Notes: a model not told the origin generated them from the letters alone. A stretch of 64,000 nt of DNA from Lutibacter oricola (GCF_900106565.1 NZ_FNNJ01000001.1:248001-312000), one strand, 5' to 3'. Shown: positions 44,968 through 53,146, counted from the first letter of the stretch. Numbers and translations are program-made.

Positions 44968-46410
44968 CTAATCTAAATAGTTATTAGCAGCAGTTGTTCT
45001 GCTTGCTGCGTGTGATTTTAAAGTTGAAATTGCTGAATAGAAAGAGCTACTGCTATTTAAAAATGAGTATCCGTTAATTTCAGAAGTTGCATATGGCTCA
45101 ATTAAATTTGAGTATGTGTCGTATACACCTTGAATGTAGCTTGTTTCAAAAGGGCCATCTATAACAGCTTGTACATATGCGTTGTATTTGGCTTTGTAAA
45201 CTTCATCTTGATATAGCAACCCAATTAAAGGCCATGTATTACTTGAAAGGCCTGAAAAGTTTAAGCTTAAAGATCCGCCTTGTTTTCCTGTTTGTAAAGC
45301 TTCGTTATTATCCCAAGGAATCCATGTTAATAGGCTGTTGTCTGGATTGTTGTACAAATAATAATTATGTTCCATTCTGCCATAGGTATCCCAGTTTTGA
45401 ATAACGGTATTTACAGCTAAATAGTTTAAAAAAGTATCTACATCAAATACAGCTTCTAAATTTGTTCTCCAAGTTGCGGCATCTGTTGTTCTTGTATCAT
45501 CGTGTAGGGCTGCAAATAAATTTTGAATATCTGTCCAGTCAGCTTCATCTTCGTTTGTTTTCTTTTCAAAACCATCTTCATTAAAAGTTCCTTCTTTAAA
45601 ACTAGAACCGTAATCTTCAGGTTTGTATAAATTTCCATCATTACTAGAAAATTGTGTTTTAATTACGGTGTTATCAACTTCTTCAACCAAAGTATATAAG
45701 CCAAAGTATTCTGGTCCATCACCGTGATCAACATACAACGTATAAAAAGCAGTGTTTGAAACAGCCAAGCCTGCATTTAAAAAAACTTCAGCAGCTACTT
45801 TTTCTCTTAAAAAAGAACTATCATCGTAATTGTTTTTTAAGCTAAATTTTTTGAAACCATAAAAACGTTGATTTTTAATTTGTGGATAATCATCTTCATA
45901 TTCGTCAAAATCCATTTTAAATGCGAGTTTTAAAATACCAGCTTGCCAAGCGCTTTGTAAACTAGAGTTTCCTTTAAAACGTAAACCAACTTTGTACCAT
46001 TCTTTACCGTTATAAAACACTGATCCTGGAACAAAAATTGGATCTTCATCAGAAAAACTAGTTCCACCTCCACCACCTGGGCCACTATTTGTTCCTCCAA
46101 AAGAGCCGTATAAGTTAGTCATGTCAGTTAACATTGCATTCCAGTTTTCTTCTGAAATTACAAAATCGAACCTTTTTACTTCGGTGTTGCTAAAAACTTC
46201 AGCAAAATTTGGATCTGCATTTTTACTATGTGTTTCTTCTGTCCAATCTGTAGGGTCAAAATCTAAATCGCTAACTTCAACCTCTGTCTCTTCTTCGGTT
46301 TCAGTTTCTGTTATGATTTCAGTTATGGAATCTTTGTCGTCGCTACAACTAACAAAAAAATATGTTGAAAGAAGTAGAATACTTATTAGAAGTATAAATT
46401 TAGTTTTCAT
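44968..46410 (-). CDS. CotH-family kinase, surface lipoprotein
   Basis: CotH proteins are atypical kinases; B. subtilis CotH phosphorylates spore-coat proteins CotB and CotG. The 480-residue product is a lipoprotein (Cys22 in FFVSCSDDKD) with an SDD motif after the Cys, a surface-export signal in Flavobacteriia, and a Glu/Thr linker. Core motifs are GLRFKGNSSLQSAW, KLAFKMDFDEYE, FLREKVAAEVFLN, YFGLYTLVEEVD, GNLYKPEDYG and WIPWDNNEAL, the last with the putative metal-binding Asp. A Gly-rich loop (GGTNSGPGGGGG) lies at about 105-116. It has its own LytTR-type promoter (46446-46515) and sits beside VTC and DUF4956 genes, a combination recurrent in bacteria. Confidence 0.9.
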   Translation of the reverse strand: MKTKFILLISILLLSTYFFVSCSDDKDSITEIITETETEEETEVEVSDLDFDPTDWTEETHSKNADPNFAEVFSNTEVKRFDFVISEENWNAMLTDMTNLYGSFGGTNSGPGGGGGTSFSDEDPIFVPGSVFYNGKEWYKVGLRFKGNSSLQSAWQAGILKLAFKMDFDEYEDDYPQIKNQRFYGFKKFSLKNNYDDSSFLREKVAAEVFLNAGLAVSNTAFYTLYVDHGDGPEYFGLYTLVEEVDNTVIKTQFSSNDGNLYKPEDYGSSFKEGTFNEDGFEKKTNEDEADWTDIQNLFAALHDDTRTTDAATWRTNLEAVFDVDTFLNYLAVNTVIQNWDTYGRMEHNYYLYNNPDNSLLTWIPWDNNEALQTGKQGGSLSLNFSGLSSNTWPLIGLLYQDEVYKAKYNAYVQAVIDGPFETSYIQGVYDTYSNLIEPYATSEINGYSFLNSSSSFYSAISTLKSHAASRTTAANNYLD

Positions 46411-46445
46411 ATTGTATGTGTTTAAGTTTTATAATTAGTTACTTG

Positions 46446-46515
46446 TAAAAGTCTTGTTTTTAGTGTTTTTTTTAAAAATGAATCAACGAACTGGCATATT
46501 TTATCTATGAACTGG
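46446..46515 (-). promoter_or_regulatory. LytTR-type promoter of cotH (site A)
   Basis: Read on the minus strand: half-site CCAGTTCAT (46507-46515), 12-bp spacer AGATAAAATATG, half-site CCAGTTCGT (46486-46494), 32 bp, then GACTTTTA at 46446-46453 in the -7 position. The half-sites match eight of nine positions of the AgrA-type consensus (A/T)(A/C)(A/C)GTTN(A/G)(T/G). This is the strongest of the six sites. Confidence 0.85.
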
Positions 46516-46542
46516 GTTTATTGGGTTGGTATTAAATAAAAA

Positions 46543-46572
46543 AAAGGCTACTTCAAAATTGAAATAGCCTTT
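46543..46572 (-). terminator. Terminator of the VTC operon
   Basis: AAAGGCTACTTCAA (46543-46556) pairs with TTGAAATAGCCTTT (46559-46572) with one mismatch (C opposite A, a G-U wobble in the minus-strand RNA). A T-run follows on the minus strand. It closes the operon ending with the beta-helix gene at 46591. Confidence 0.85.
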
Positions 46573-46590
46573 GTAAAACTTATTTATTGT

Positions 46591-48330
46591 TTAATTTACT
46601 GTAGTGCTTTTACTTGAAATTGTAAAACTCTTATATAAAGTTCCGGACGAGTATGTTCCGTTTTGATATACCCCATCGGTTTCGGTTCCGGTTGAACTTC
46701 CGCCTAAATAAATTTTATAGCTTCCTGTGCTTAATTCCGGAGTTGAAAACACAATCGATTTATAATTCTTTTCCGGCTCAAAAGTTAAAATGTTATTTCC
46801 TGAACTGTCTTCAATATGAAATAGGTTTCCTGCTGATTGAGTCGATGATAATTTAACTAACACCGAATATTGGTCGGATGAATTATTTCCAGCTTCATCC
46901 ATATTAGAAGCATAGCCCGTTGCTACTAAAAATCCTCCATCTAAACTTAATGTTCCATCACAATCTAACGGACTGTTGTTTTGGGCTGTTGGGCCGTTTA
47001 AAATAACAGTTCCAGCTGTTATAGTTAAATTGCCGTTAGAATCTAAACCATCTCCAGAACAATTAATAACTATATAACCTCCATTTATATATAAAAAATT
47101 GTTAGTGTTTCCGGCAGCATTTAAAGCATCATCGCTTGTATTAATATCAAAATTACCATTGTTTATTGTAATATTTGGACTTTCAATACCTTCAACAGCA
47201 TTGGTAATATTTATTTCTCCTCCGTTAATTTCAATAGTATCATCTGTGTGAATAGAATCGTCTCCAGAAGCAAGATTAAATGTTCCTGAATTTATGGTAA
47301 TGCCATACGATGCGTGAATATTATCATCGGAAGAATTAATATCGAAAATACCGTCTTCAATTAAAATATCTATGCTTGCTTTTATTCCTTTAGCAGAATC
47401 GCTAGAGCTTAAATAACCACTACTTCCTCCACCAGTTTCAATGGTAAAATCTCCATAAGTTATTTCTACGTTAGATTCGGCTACAATTCCATCTCCATCA
47501 GCGGTTATGTTAAACTCACCAGATTCAATTATAATCCAACCATTATTTGTGTCTTCGTCATTATCGGCAATTAATCCATCACCTTCAGCATTAACCGTAA
47601 TGTCGCTATTTTTAATAATAAGGTAATCTTTTCCTCTTATACCATCATCAACAGCGTTTATATTTATGATTCCACCAGCTATAATTAATCCATCTTTACT
47701 TGCAATACCATCGTTATAATTTGCATTTACAATTAGCGTTCCTTCGCCATATATTGTTAAAGCATCATCACTAAAAAGTGCAGCGTTTGGTTCGTCTTCG
47801 TCGTTTTCATAAACATAGTTACTTGCGTCAGTTAAAATGTTTGTAGTGTTTTCAGAAAGAATTACAATTGTTTTTTTAGAGCTAGCAATGTTTATAGGGG
47901 CACTTGAAGAACTAGTAACGTCAATTTCATTTAAAATTAGTCTAACAGTGGCATCATCATCAGTATCAACAATTATTTGACCATCATTTAAAGTTCCTGT
48001 TATTTCGTAATTTCCTGCAGAATCAATAGTTACAGTTGTATTGCTAACAGTTGCACCTTCTCCATCTACAGTAATAGAAGATCCGTTTAAGGTAATATAA
48101 ACAACATTAGAGCTGTCCCAAATATAATCAGTGTCTTCTTCATGATTTTCTCCTATTTCTGATACGCTTGTATCAGTATTGTTGCTGTCATTATCATCAA
48201 CGTCTGTTTCGGTTTCTGTAGTTGTTATTTCTGAAACTGTATCAGAATCATCAGAACAACTTGTGAATAAAGAAATTGCTAAAAAAAGTATTCCTATTTT
48301 TTTTAGGGTTAAATATTTATAAATTTTCAT
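46591..48330 (-). CDS. Cthe_2159-like (DUF4353) carbohydrate-binding beta-helix surface lipoprotein
   Basis: The 579-residue lipoprotein has a lipobox (LFTSCSDDSD) with the SDD surface-export motif and a Thr/Glu/Asp linker like that of CotH. The rest is an Asp/Asn-rich right-handed beta-helix with short repeated turns (DDGIRGKDYLIIKNS, GDGIVAESNVEIT, SDDNIHASYGITIN). The founding member, Clostridium thermocellum Cthe_2159, binds acidic polysaccharides and Ca ions. It is the last gene of the VTC-DUF4956-DUF2490 operon (2-bp gap to the previous gene). Likely role: an anionic-polymer or Ca-binding surface protein working with CotH and VTC. Confidence 0.88.
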   Translation of the reverse strand: MKIYKYLTLKKIGILFLAISLFTSCSDDSDTVSEITTTETETDVDDNDSNNTDTSVSEIGENHEEDTDYIWDSSNVVYITLNGSSITVDGEGATVSNTTVTIDSAGNYEITGTLNDGQIIVDTDDDATVRLILNEIDVTSSSSAPINIASSKKTIVILSENTTNILTDASNYVYENDEDEPNAALFSDDALTIYGEGTLIVNANYNDGIASKDGLIIAGGIININAVDDGIRGKDYLIIKNSDITVNAEGDGLIADNDEDTNNGWIIIESGEFNITADGDGIVAESNVEITYGDFTIETGGGSSGYLSSSDSAKGIKASIDILIEDGIFDINSSDDNIHASYGITINSGTFNLASGDDSIHTDDTIEINGGEINITNAVEGIESPNITINNGNFDINTSDDALNAAGNTNNFLYINGGYIVINCSGDGLDSNGNLTITAGTVILNGPTAQNNSPLDCDGTLSLDGGFLVATGYASNMDEAGNNSSDQYSVLVKLSSTQSAGNLFHIEDSSGNNILTFEPEKNYKSIVFSTPELSTGSYKIYLGGSSTGTETDGVYQNGTYSSGTLYKSFTISSKSTTVN

Positions 48331-48332
48331 TT

Positions 48333-49037
48333 TTACTTATTTTTAATTGTGTATGAGTATTTTAAGCCAATAATATTGGTAGTTTCAGGGATGGTTTCGT
48401 TTAATTCTTTTTCAATTCTATAGAATAGGCCAACGGTTCCTGCATTTTTAAATTTGTATTCTGTTCCTAACGTTAAACGGTATTTATTGTAACCATTTTC
48501 TTCGCCTTTTTCAGAATGGTAAAAGATTTCTCCTGATATTTTAGGGTCTAATTTCCAGTTTTTAAAATTGTAACCTACTGATGTTTTAAATCTAAAATGT
48601 TGACTGTCATTATCATCAACATCTATTTCATTTTTATTTTGATAACGCAATCTGTGTTTAATTGAAAAATCATTTATTTTATGTTTGTATGATGCATCAA
48701 CATGAAATCTAAAATAGTCTTCGTAACCTTGAATATTTCCTGTGTTATCATTCTTTTTAATGTATCTAACACCAGCGCCAAGTTTAAAGCTTTTCGATAT
48801 TGAATATTGAGCATTTAATTCTCCTAAATATTCGCTTATTTCTGAAATATCTTCTTTTAACCTTAGCTGTGCTTCAGCATCAAAAGACCATTTTTTATTT
48901 AGTTTGTATTTTATATTAACAGAATTCCAGTTTTCAAGATCGTTGGTGTCTTCGGTTTGTGAATACCCTGTTGTTATTGAAGCTATAAAAACGATTATAG
49001 CAATTATATACGAGTGTTTGTTGGTAGTTGAGTTCAT
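48333..49037 (-). CDS. DUF2490 outer-membrane beta-barrel protein
   Basis: The 234-residue protein has a signal peptide (ending TGYSQ) and alternating amphipathic strands typical of a 10-12-stranded outer-membrane barrel (WSFDAEAQLRLKEDI, KLGAGVRYIKKND, RFHVDASYKHKIN, RLTLGTEYKFKN, GLFYRIEKEL). It ends LKYSYTIKNK without the usual terminal aromatic. It lies between DUF4956 and the beta-helix gene with gaps of 6 and 2 bp. Possible role: a pore or anchor for the surface module. Function of the family is unknown. Confidence 0.85.
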   Translation of the reverse strand: MNSTTNKHSYIIAIIVFIASITTGYSQTEDTNDLENWNSVNIKYKLNKKWSFDAEAQLRLKEDISEISEYLGELNAQYSISKSFKLGAGVRYIKKNDNTGNIQGYEDYFRFHVDASYKHKINDFSIKHRLRYQNKNEIDVDDNDSQHFRFKTSVGYNFKNWKLDPKISGEIFYHSEKGEENGYNKYRLTLGTEYKFKNAGTVGLFYRIEKELNETIPETTNIIGLKYSYTIKNK

Positions 49038-49043
49038 AATTAG

Positions 49044-49646
49044 TTAATTACTGTTAAAATAGAATATGGTTACTTTGGCAGTGTCTTTTAAAAAATCTAC
49101 ATCACCAATTCTTACTTTGTTTATAGTTAAACCTGTTCTATTTTCTAGATCACTTTTTAAAGCTTCGTAGTTTTCGGGCTTAATGTTTTCAATATTTTCG
49201 TAAATAACAGATTTGGTTACAAGTTGTTTTAAAGCCCAGTATTTTTCTATAAGTACTAGCACAAAAATAATAATAGCATTTGCTGAAATTATTTCAGCAT
49301 AACTCATTTTTTTATTTGCCAAGGCGTTAATAATGGAGACACCAATAACTACAAATAAGTAAGTCATTTCTTTAATATCTACAGGGTTTGTTCGGTATCT
49401 AATAATTCCAAAAATAGCAAAAAGACCTAGCGCCATTCCAATGTCCATTTCGTATTTTTTTAGGGTAAAACATAAGAAAAACACTATGAGACTAATAAGG
49501 TAATAGGTGAAAACGTAATCTTTTCTTTTTGAATCTGGATAGTAAATAAATCGGATGATTACTGTTAGAAATATAAAGTTTAAAACGAATCTAAACATCA
49601 TTTTAAAAAAATCATCGTCGAATAAGGGGATATCTAAAAATTCCAT
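49044..49646 (-). CDS. DUF4956 membrane protein
   Basis: The 200-residue protein has about five hydrophobic segments in the first 135 residues and a cytoplasmic C-terminal domain (about 140-200: TGLTINKVRIGDVDFLKDTA, KVTIFYF). The DUF4956 core FAIFGIIRYRTNPVDIKEMTYLF, here in part FGIIRYRTNPVDIKEMTY, is very well conserved. DUF4956 genes are recurrently adjacent to VTC and cotH genes, so the product is likely the membrane channel or partner through which the VTC product or activity reaches the envelope. This is inferred from linkage. Confidence 0.9.
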   Translation of the reverse strand: MEFLDIPLFDDDFFKMMFRFVLNFIFLTVIIRFIYYPDSKRKDYVFTYYLISLIVFFLCFTLKKYEMDIGMALGLFAIFGIIRYRTNPVDIKEMTYLFVVIGVSIINALANKKMSYAEIISANAIIIFVLVLIEKYWALKQLVTKSVIYENIENIKPENYEALKSDLENRTGLTINKVRIGDVDFLKDTAKVTIFYFNSN

Positions 49647-49651
49647 AAGTT

Positions 49652-50401
49652 TTAGGCTGTTATTTTATTTATTTTAATTAATTTTTTCTTGAATCGGTTG
49701 TATTTTAAACCTTTGTAAATACTTAACATTCCAATGCAATATTTACTTATTTTATAAGGGTTAATTTGTCGTTGTTTTAGTTTTTGAACAATTGGAGATG
49801 TTCTATCAAAACGTTGTTGTTTTACTTCAATAATTACCAAGTTTTTGTAAGCTTTTTTAGAACTGTTTTGTTTGAATGATAAATCTATATCAATAGTTAA
49901 ACGTTCTTTTGCTTTAGTGTTTACCAACATCATTCTATTAAATTGATTCCAAATAATTGGTTCTAAATCAAAATTTTGTTTGGTAGTGTTTTGAATAAAC
50001 TCTAACGACTTTTTAGAAAGGTCAGGTTCAAAATCTTCAACAGGAATTCGTGTTTTGTTGGTGTTTCCTTTTCCATCTTTTTGTTTAATTTCTAAATAAC
50101 ATTTATTAGAAACTAAATATTTACGCATTCTAATTTTGGTACGGTTTACCTTTCTATTATGATGGTCGTGATAGAATTTTTTTGAAGGTGTATCGAAATA
50201 CAAAGAGGAATAGGTTAAAATTCTTTGATTATCTATTTCAAGTATTCGATACTCATCTTTAACTTCTTTTAAAACTGAAATTAAATCTTTTTCGTGAATT
50301 ACAAATTTGGTGTCGGTTCGTTTCATTAAAGAAACACTATCCATCTCACCTAAAGTAATGGCTCTAAAGTTATTTACAATATGTTCTAGTTGTTGTTTCA
50401 T
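49652..50401 (-). CDS. VTC-domain (polyphosphate polymerase-like) protein
   Basis: From the ATG at 50401 the product is 249 residues; the TTG at 50407 is not preferred. It is a triphosphate-tunnel-metalloenzyme fold like the yeast vacuolar transporter chaperone Vtc4, which makes polyphosphate from ATP. Tunnel residues are visible: RTDTKFVI with Lys, YFDT, TKIRMRKY with alternating basic residues, YLEIKQKDGKG and VIIEVKQQ with Glu-x-Lys. It heads the four-gene operon and is preceded by LytTR-type site B, whose -7 element ends 8 bp before the ATG, so the message is nearly leaderless. Whether it makes polyphosphate here is untested. Confidence 0.9.
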   Translation of the reverse strand: MKQQLEHIVNNFRAITLGEMDSVSLMKRTDTKFVIHEKDLISVLKEVKDEYRILEIDNQRILTYSSLYFDTPSKKFYHDHHNRKVNRTKIRMRKYLVSNKCYLEIKQKDGKGNTNKTRIPVEDFEPDLSKKSLEFIQNTTKQNFDLEPIIWNQFNRMMLVNTKAKERLTIDIDLSFKQNSSKKAYKNLVIIEVKQQRFDRTSPIVQKLKQRQINPYKISKYCIGMLSIYKGLKYNRFKKKLIKINKITA

Positions 50402-50409
50402 ATTCAATG

Positions 50410-50479
50410 TAAAGAAATTGTAAACAGGTGCAAAAAAGAAAAATATTCAACAAACTAGATTATTTTATCAACCAATTAA
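50410..50479 (-). promoter_or_regulatory. LytTR-type promoter of the VTC operon (site B)
   Basis: Minus strand: TTAATTGGT (50471-50479), spacer TGATAAAATAAT, CTAGTTTGT (50450-50458), 32 bp, then TTTCTTTA at 50410-50417. The distal half-site is degenerate but the spacer core and offsets equal those of the other five sites. Confidence 0.75.
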
Positions 50480-50503
50480 AAATAAAAAGCAACCGCAAAA
50501 TAA

Positions 50504-50537
50504 AGGCCCGTTAATTCTATTAAGAACTAACGAGCCT
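50504..50537 (-). terminator. Terminator of the Spy-like gene
   Basis: AGGCCCGTTA (50504-50513) pairs with TAACGAGCCT (50528-50537); the single C/A mismatch is a G-U wobble in minus-strand RNA only, so it is oriented. It lies 39 bp past the Spy-like stop and is followed by TTTATTTT on the minus strand. Confidence 0.8.
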
Positions 50538-50576
50538 ATAACTCAAACCAAACTATTTTTTTAATTCAAACTTAAT

Positions 50577-50975
50577 TTATTTACGTGCTTTTCTAGAATT
50601 TTTTTTAACGTATGCTTTATACAATTTTTGTTGATCTTCAGTTAAAACTTCATTTACGTCACTTTCAAAATCTTCTTTTAAAGCTTCCATTTTATCTCTA
50701 TCTGGTCTTCCATCACTTGTTAGGTCTTCTACTTCCTCAAAATGTTCTTTGTATAATTCTAAAACTTCTGCTTTTTGATCTTCAGATAATAATATTTCGC
50801 TAGAAAGTTTATCTACCATTTTTACAATTTGTTTTGTTGTTGGAATTGGTGGTGGACCTTGTTCTCCTCCTCCTTGACCACCGCCTCGTGGACCTCTTTG
50901 TTGTCCGCAAGCAGTTGTTGTTATAAGTACTACTACAATTAATGCATTCCAAATGTGTTTTATGTTTAATTTCAT
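50577..50975 (-). CDS. Spy/CpxP-like (LTXXQ) lipoprotein
   Basis: The 132-residue lipoprotein (Cys23 in TTTACGQQ) has a Gly/Pro/Arg-rich segment (about 25-45) and an all-helical body with two LTxxQ-type motifs: LSEDQ at 63-67 and LTEDQ at 111-115, the signature of the Spy/CpxP/ZraP family of periplasmic chaperones and metal binders. It has no surface-export motif after the Cys, so it probably faces the periplasm. It has its own LytTR-type promoter (51019-51088) and terminator. A second copy of this promoter and terminator without the gene lies immediately upstream. Confidence 0.85.
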   Translation of the reverse strand: MKLNIKHIWNALIVVVLITTTACGQQRGPRGGGQGGGEQGPPPIPTTKQIVKMVDKLSSEILLSEDQKAEVLELYKEHFEEVEDLTSDGRPDRDKMEALKEDFESDVNEVLTEDQQKLYKAYVKKNSRKARK

Positions 50976-51018
50976 AATTAGATATTTTTAAATATTATTT
51001 ATTTTTTTATTCTTACAT

Positions 51019-51088
51019 CAAAAGAACAACTGTTTATGTAAATTAGAAATTGAAATCAATGAATGAGTTGATTTTATCAACCAAATTA
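51019..51088 (-). promoter_or_regulatory. LytTR-type promoter of the Spy-like gene (site C)
   Basis: Minus strand: TAATTTGGT (51080-51088), spacer TGATAAAATCAA, CTCATTCAT (51059-51067), 32 bp, then TTCTTTTG at 51019-51026. The Spy-like ATG is 43 bp downstream. The sequence from the proximal half-site to the -7 element closely matches site D. Confidence 0.8.
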
Positions 51089-51100
51089 TTTGATTGGATA

Positions 51101-51211
51101 AAAAAGCTCACTATTTTTAATTTAAAATAGTGAGCCTTTAACTTAGAACAAACATTAATTTATATTTTTAGCCAATTGCACTTGGTTAATATTTTTTATT
51201 TGTTTTTAATG
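51101..51211 (-). ncRNA. ORF-less transcript unit, remnant of a Spy-like gene copy or small RNA
   Basis: Between site D and a strong terminator lies about 110 bp with no ORF longer than 5 codons. Its 5' part resembles the Spy-like 5' leader (A-rich, AAATATT). Its 3' part, TAAATTAATGTTTG then AGTTAAAGGCTC, resembles the Spy-like stop-codon region and 3' end (TAAATTAAGTTTG then AGTTATAGGCTC). I read it as a duplicated Spy-like gene whose coding sequence was deleted. If the promoter is active it makes an RNA of about 105-110 nt ending at 51105. No Rfam-type structure is recognised. Confidence 0.5.
51105..51135 (-). terminator. Terminator of the ORF-less unit
   Basis: GCTCACTATTTT (51106-51117) pairs perfectly with AAAATAGTGAGC (51124-51135) around a 6-nt loop, followed on the minus strand by a T-run. 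It is preceded by AGTTAAAGG as at the Spy-like terminator. Confidence 0.88.
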
Positions 51212-51217
51212 TTATAT

Positions 51218-51287
51218 CAAAAGAACAACTATTAGCAATAGTTAAAAATAGAAATCAATGAATAAGCTTATTTTATCTGCTAATTTC
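51218..51287 (-). promoter_or_regulatory. LytTR-type promoter without a gene (site D)
   Basis: Minus strand: GAAATTAGC (51279-51287), spacer AGATAAAATAAG, CTTATTCAT (51258-51266), 32 bp, then TTCTTTTG at 51218-51225. Downstream there is no CDS, only the ORF-less unit and its terminator. Confidence 0.75.
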
Positions 51288-51329
51288 AGTTGCTGTTGAA
51301 GTTTTATTTTTAGCTAGTGTTTAAATGAA

Positions 51330-51361
51330 GAAGAACCAATTAAATTAATAATTGATTCTTC
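51330..51361 (-). terminator. Terminator of the flavoprotein operon
   Basis: GAAGAACCAATTA (51330-51342) pairs with TAATTGATTCTTC (51349-51361); the one mismatch is a G-U wobble in minus-strand RNA. It lies 27 bp past the flavoprotein stop. T-run is weak (TTCATTT). Confidence 0.65.
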
Positions 51362-51388
51362 AAAAAGGAAATTGCTAATACGGTTTTA

Positions 51389-53146
51389 TTATGCTGTTGG
51401 CCAGGTATTAAAAGGTTGTTTTTCAAATTGCATAGTTCCACCTTCATCTTTAAAAATGTTTAACCAAGCTTGCCAATTTTCGTTATCTATTTCTGGGTAA
51501 TCTAATCTATAATGACTACATCTGCTTTCTGTTCGCATAATGGATGCTTTTAGTTTCATTTCAGCACTAATAATCATGTTTTTAGTTTCGTGAGCCAAAC
51601 GAAGTTCGTGCATGTTAGCAGCTTTTAACATTGGTAAATGGTGATCTCTTAATTCTTCAACATAAGCTAATGCGGCTTTTAGTAAATTTTCTTTTTTAAT
51701 GTAAATAATAAAATTAGGTATCATTATACCTTGTAAAGTTTGTGTAACCCACGCTGGACTATAGCCAGCCTCGCGTTTTAGTGGGGCAAGTATTTCTTCT
51801 TGTATTTCTTTTAATTTTGAAGCTGAAATTTTGTTGGGCGCTATTTTTTTACTGTATTTGGCAGCAGCCTCACCAGCTACACCACCTTGAACTGCAGAAC
51901 CAGCTAAAGAAGAACCAATTTGTGTGTAAATTGCACCAGCCATATATGATCCTAAAGCATCACCAGCAGCATATAATCCTGGAATATTAGATTCGCATTT
52001 ATCGTTTATTGGAACTAAACCTTCAGATTTATGAATTGCCATTCCAGCCGTAGATCCACCAACTATACTGCCTCCCATTCCTGGAGGCGCTCCTTTACCT
52101 TCTTTTCTAGGTGGTCTTCTTCCTTCCTTATCACCTTGTGGAGGTCCACCAGGCCCTCCTTGATCTTCAAGGCCTTCTGGTCTAAAGGGTCCACCTTTAA
52201 CTGTATTTTCTGATCTTCCCATTCCTGGAGGCCCCATTTTTGCTGTGCCACCATTCATATATGCAGTGTAATTCATGTCTACACCTAAATCATGTCTAAT
52301 TCCAACGCTTGTTGTGCTAGGTTTTTGCTCAAACATATCTCCCCAACCATCATAACAAGCAGCTGCATTTTCAGATTTTGCTGGATGACCATCATTCCAT
52401 TCTTTTCCCGTAACCTTTGCACCTATATTGTAAGCCATTATAGTTCCGTCGTGTGTAAGATCGCAAATTGGAAATCCGTTTGGTTTAAAACCTCCGGCTC
52501 CAGTACATAAAATTACGCTTTTCGCTTCATAAAATATTACTTTCTGTTCATCAATACTAAAACCGGCGGCACCTACAACTCTCTCATTTTCTTTAATTAA
52601 GTGAGTTATGGTAATACGTTCTTGTATAGGAATATTTCGTTGTTTAATAGGCTTGCTAAAACTTTTATTATATAGTGAAGAATCGAAAAATCCCCATTCT
52701 TTTAGTTCGTTAACACGCGCCAAAGAATGTTCGGCTGTTTGACGTGTATATGTTTTGTTATTTGTGCCCAATGCAGAATATGATACTTTATCAACATATT
52801 CATCTAATGTTATATCTTCTTTTTCAGGGTCAAAAGCAAATATTCCTTTGGCAAATGGTGTTTGTCCAGATGCACCTAACCTTCCTTTGGAAACCATTAA
52901 TACGTTAGCTCCTGCATCGTGTGCTTTTACAGCAGCAAATAAGCCTGCCATTCCACTACCAATAACTAGAACGTCTGTACTAATTTTATTTACATCTAAT
53001 GAATTTACATCTATTTCTGGATTATTTTCTGTCCAGTTTAAAGGCATACCAATTGCAGACATAGCGGCTAAACTTGCTGCGGCACCACCTGCTAAGGTTA
53101 TAAATTTTCTTCTAGACATTTGCTGTTTTTCTTCTTTCTTTTTCAT
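51389..53146 (-). CDS. Tat-exported FAD-dependent oxidoreductase, fumarate/APS reductase-alpha-like
   Basis: The 585-residue protein has a twin-arginine signal (MSRRKFITLAGGAAASLAA, from residue 10), an FAD-binding beta-alpha-beta motif (DVLVIGSGMAGLFAA near 50-64) and a fumarate reductase/APS-reductase-type domain with the C-terminal signature RTESRCSHYRLDYP. Residues of about 303-359 are a Gly/Pro/Arg/Lys-rich low-complexity insertion (GPPGMGRSEN, GGPGGPPQGDKEGRRPPRK), which is unusual in this fold. The last bases overlap the heme-protein gene by 4 bp. With the ferredoxin and heme-b proteins it forms a likely electron chain to a periplasmic acceptor. The acceptor is unknown. Confidence 0.88.
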   Translation of the reverse strand: MKKKEEKQQMSRRKFITLAGGAAASLAAMSAIGMPLNWTENNPEIDVNSLDVNKISTDVLVIGSGMAGLFAAVKAHDAGANVLMVSKGRLGASGQTPFAKGIFAFDPEKEDITLDEYVDKVSYSALGTNNKTYTRQTAEHSLARVNELKEWGFFDSSLYNKSFSKPIKQRNIPIQERITITHLIKENERVVGAAGFSIDEQKVIFYEAKSVILCTGAGGFKPNGFPICDLTHDGTIMAYNIGAKVTGKEWNDGHPAKSENAAACYDGWGDMFEQKPSTTSVGIRHDLGVDMNYTAYMNGGTAKMGPPGMGRSENTVKGGPFRPEGLEDQGGPGGPPQGDKEGRRPPRKEGKGAPPGMGGSIVGGSTAGMAIHKSEGLVPINDKCESNIPGLYAAGDALGSYMAGAIYTQIGSSLAGSAVQGGVAGEAAAKYSKKIAPNKISASKLKEIQEEILAPLKREAGYSPAWVTQTLQGIMIPNFIIYIKKENLLKAALAYVEELRDHHLPMLKAANMHELRLAHETKNMIISAEMKLKASIMRTESRCSHYRLDYPEIDNENWQAWLNIFKDEGGTMQFEKQPFNTWPTA

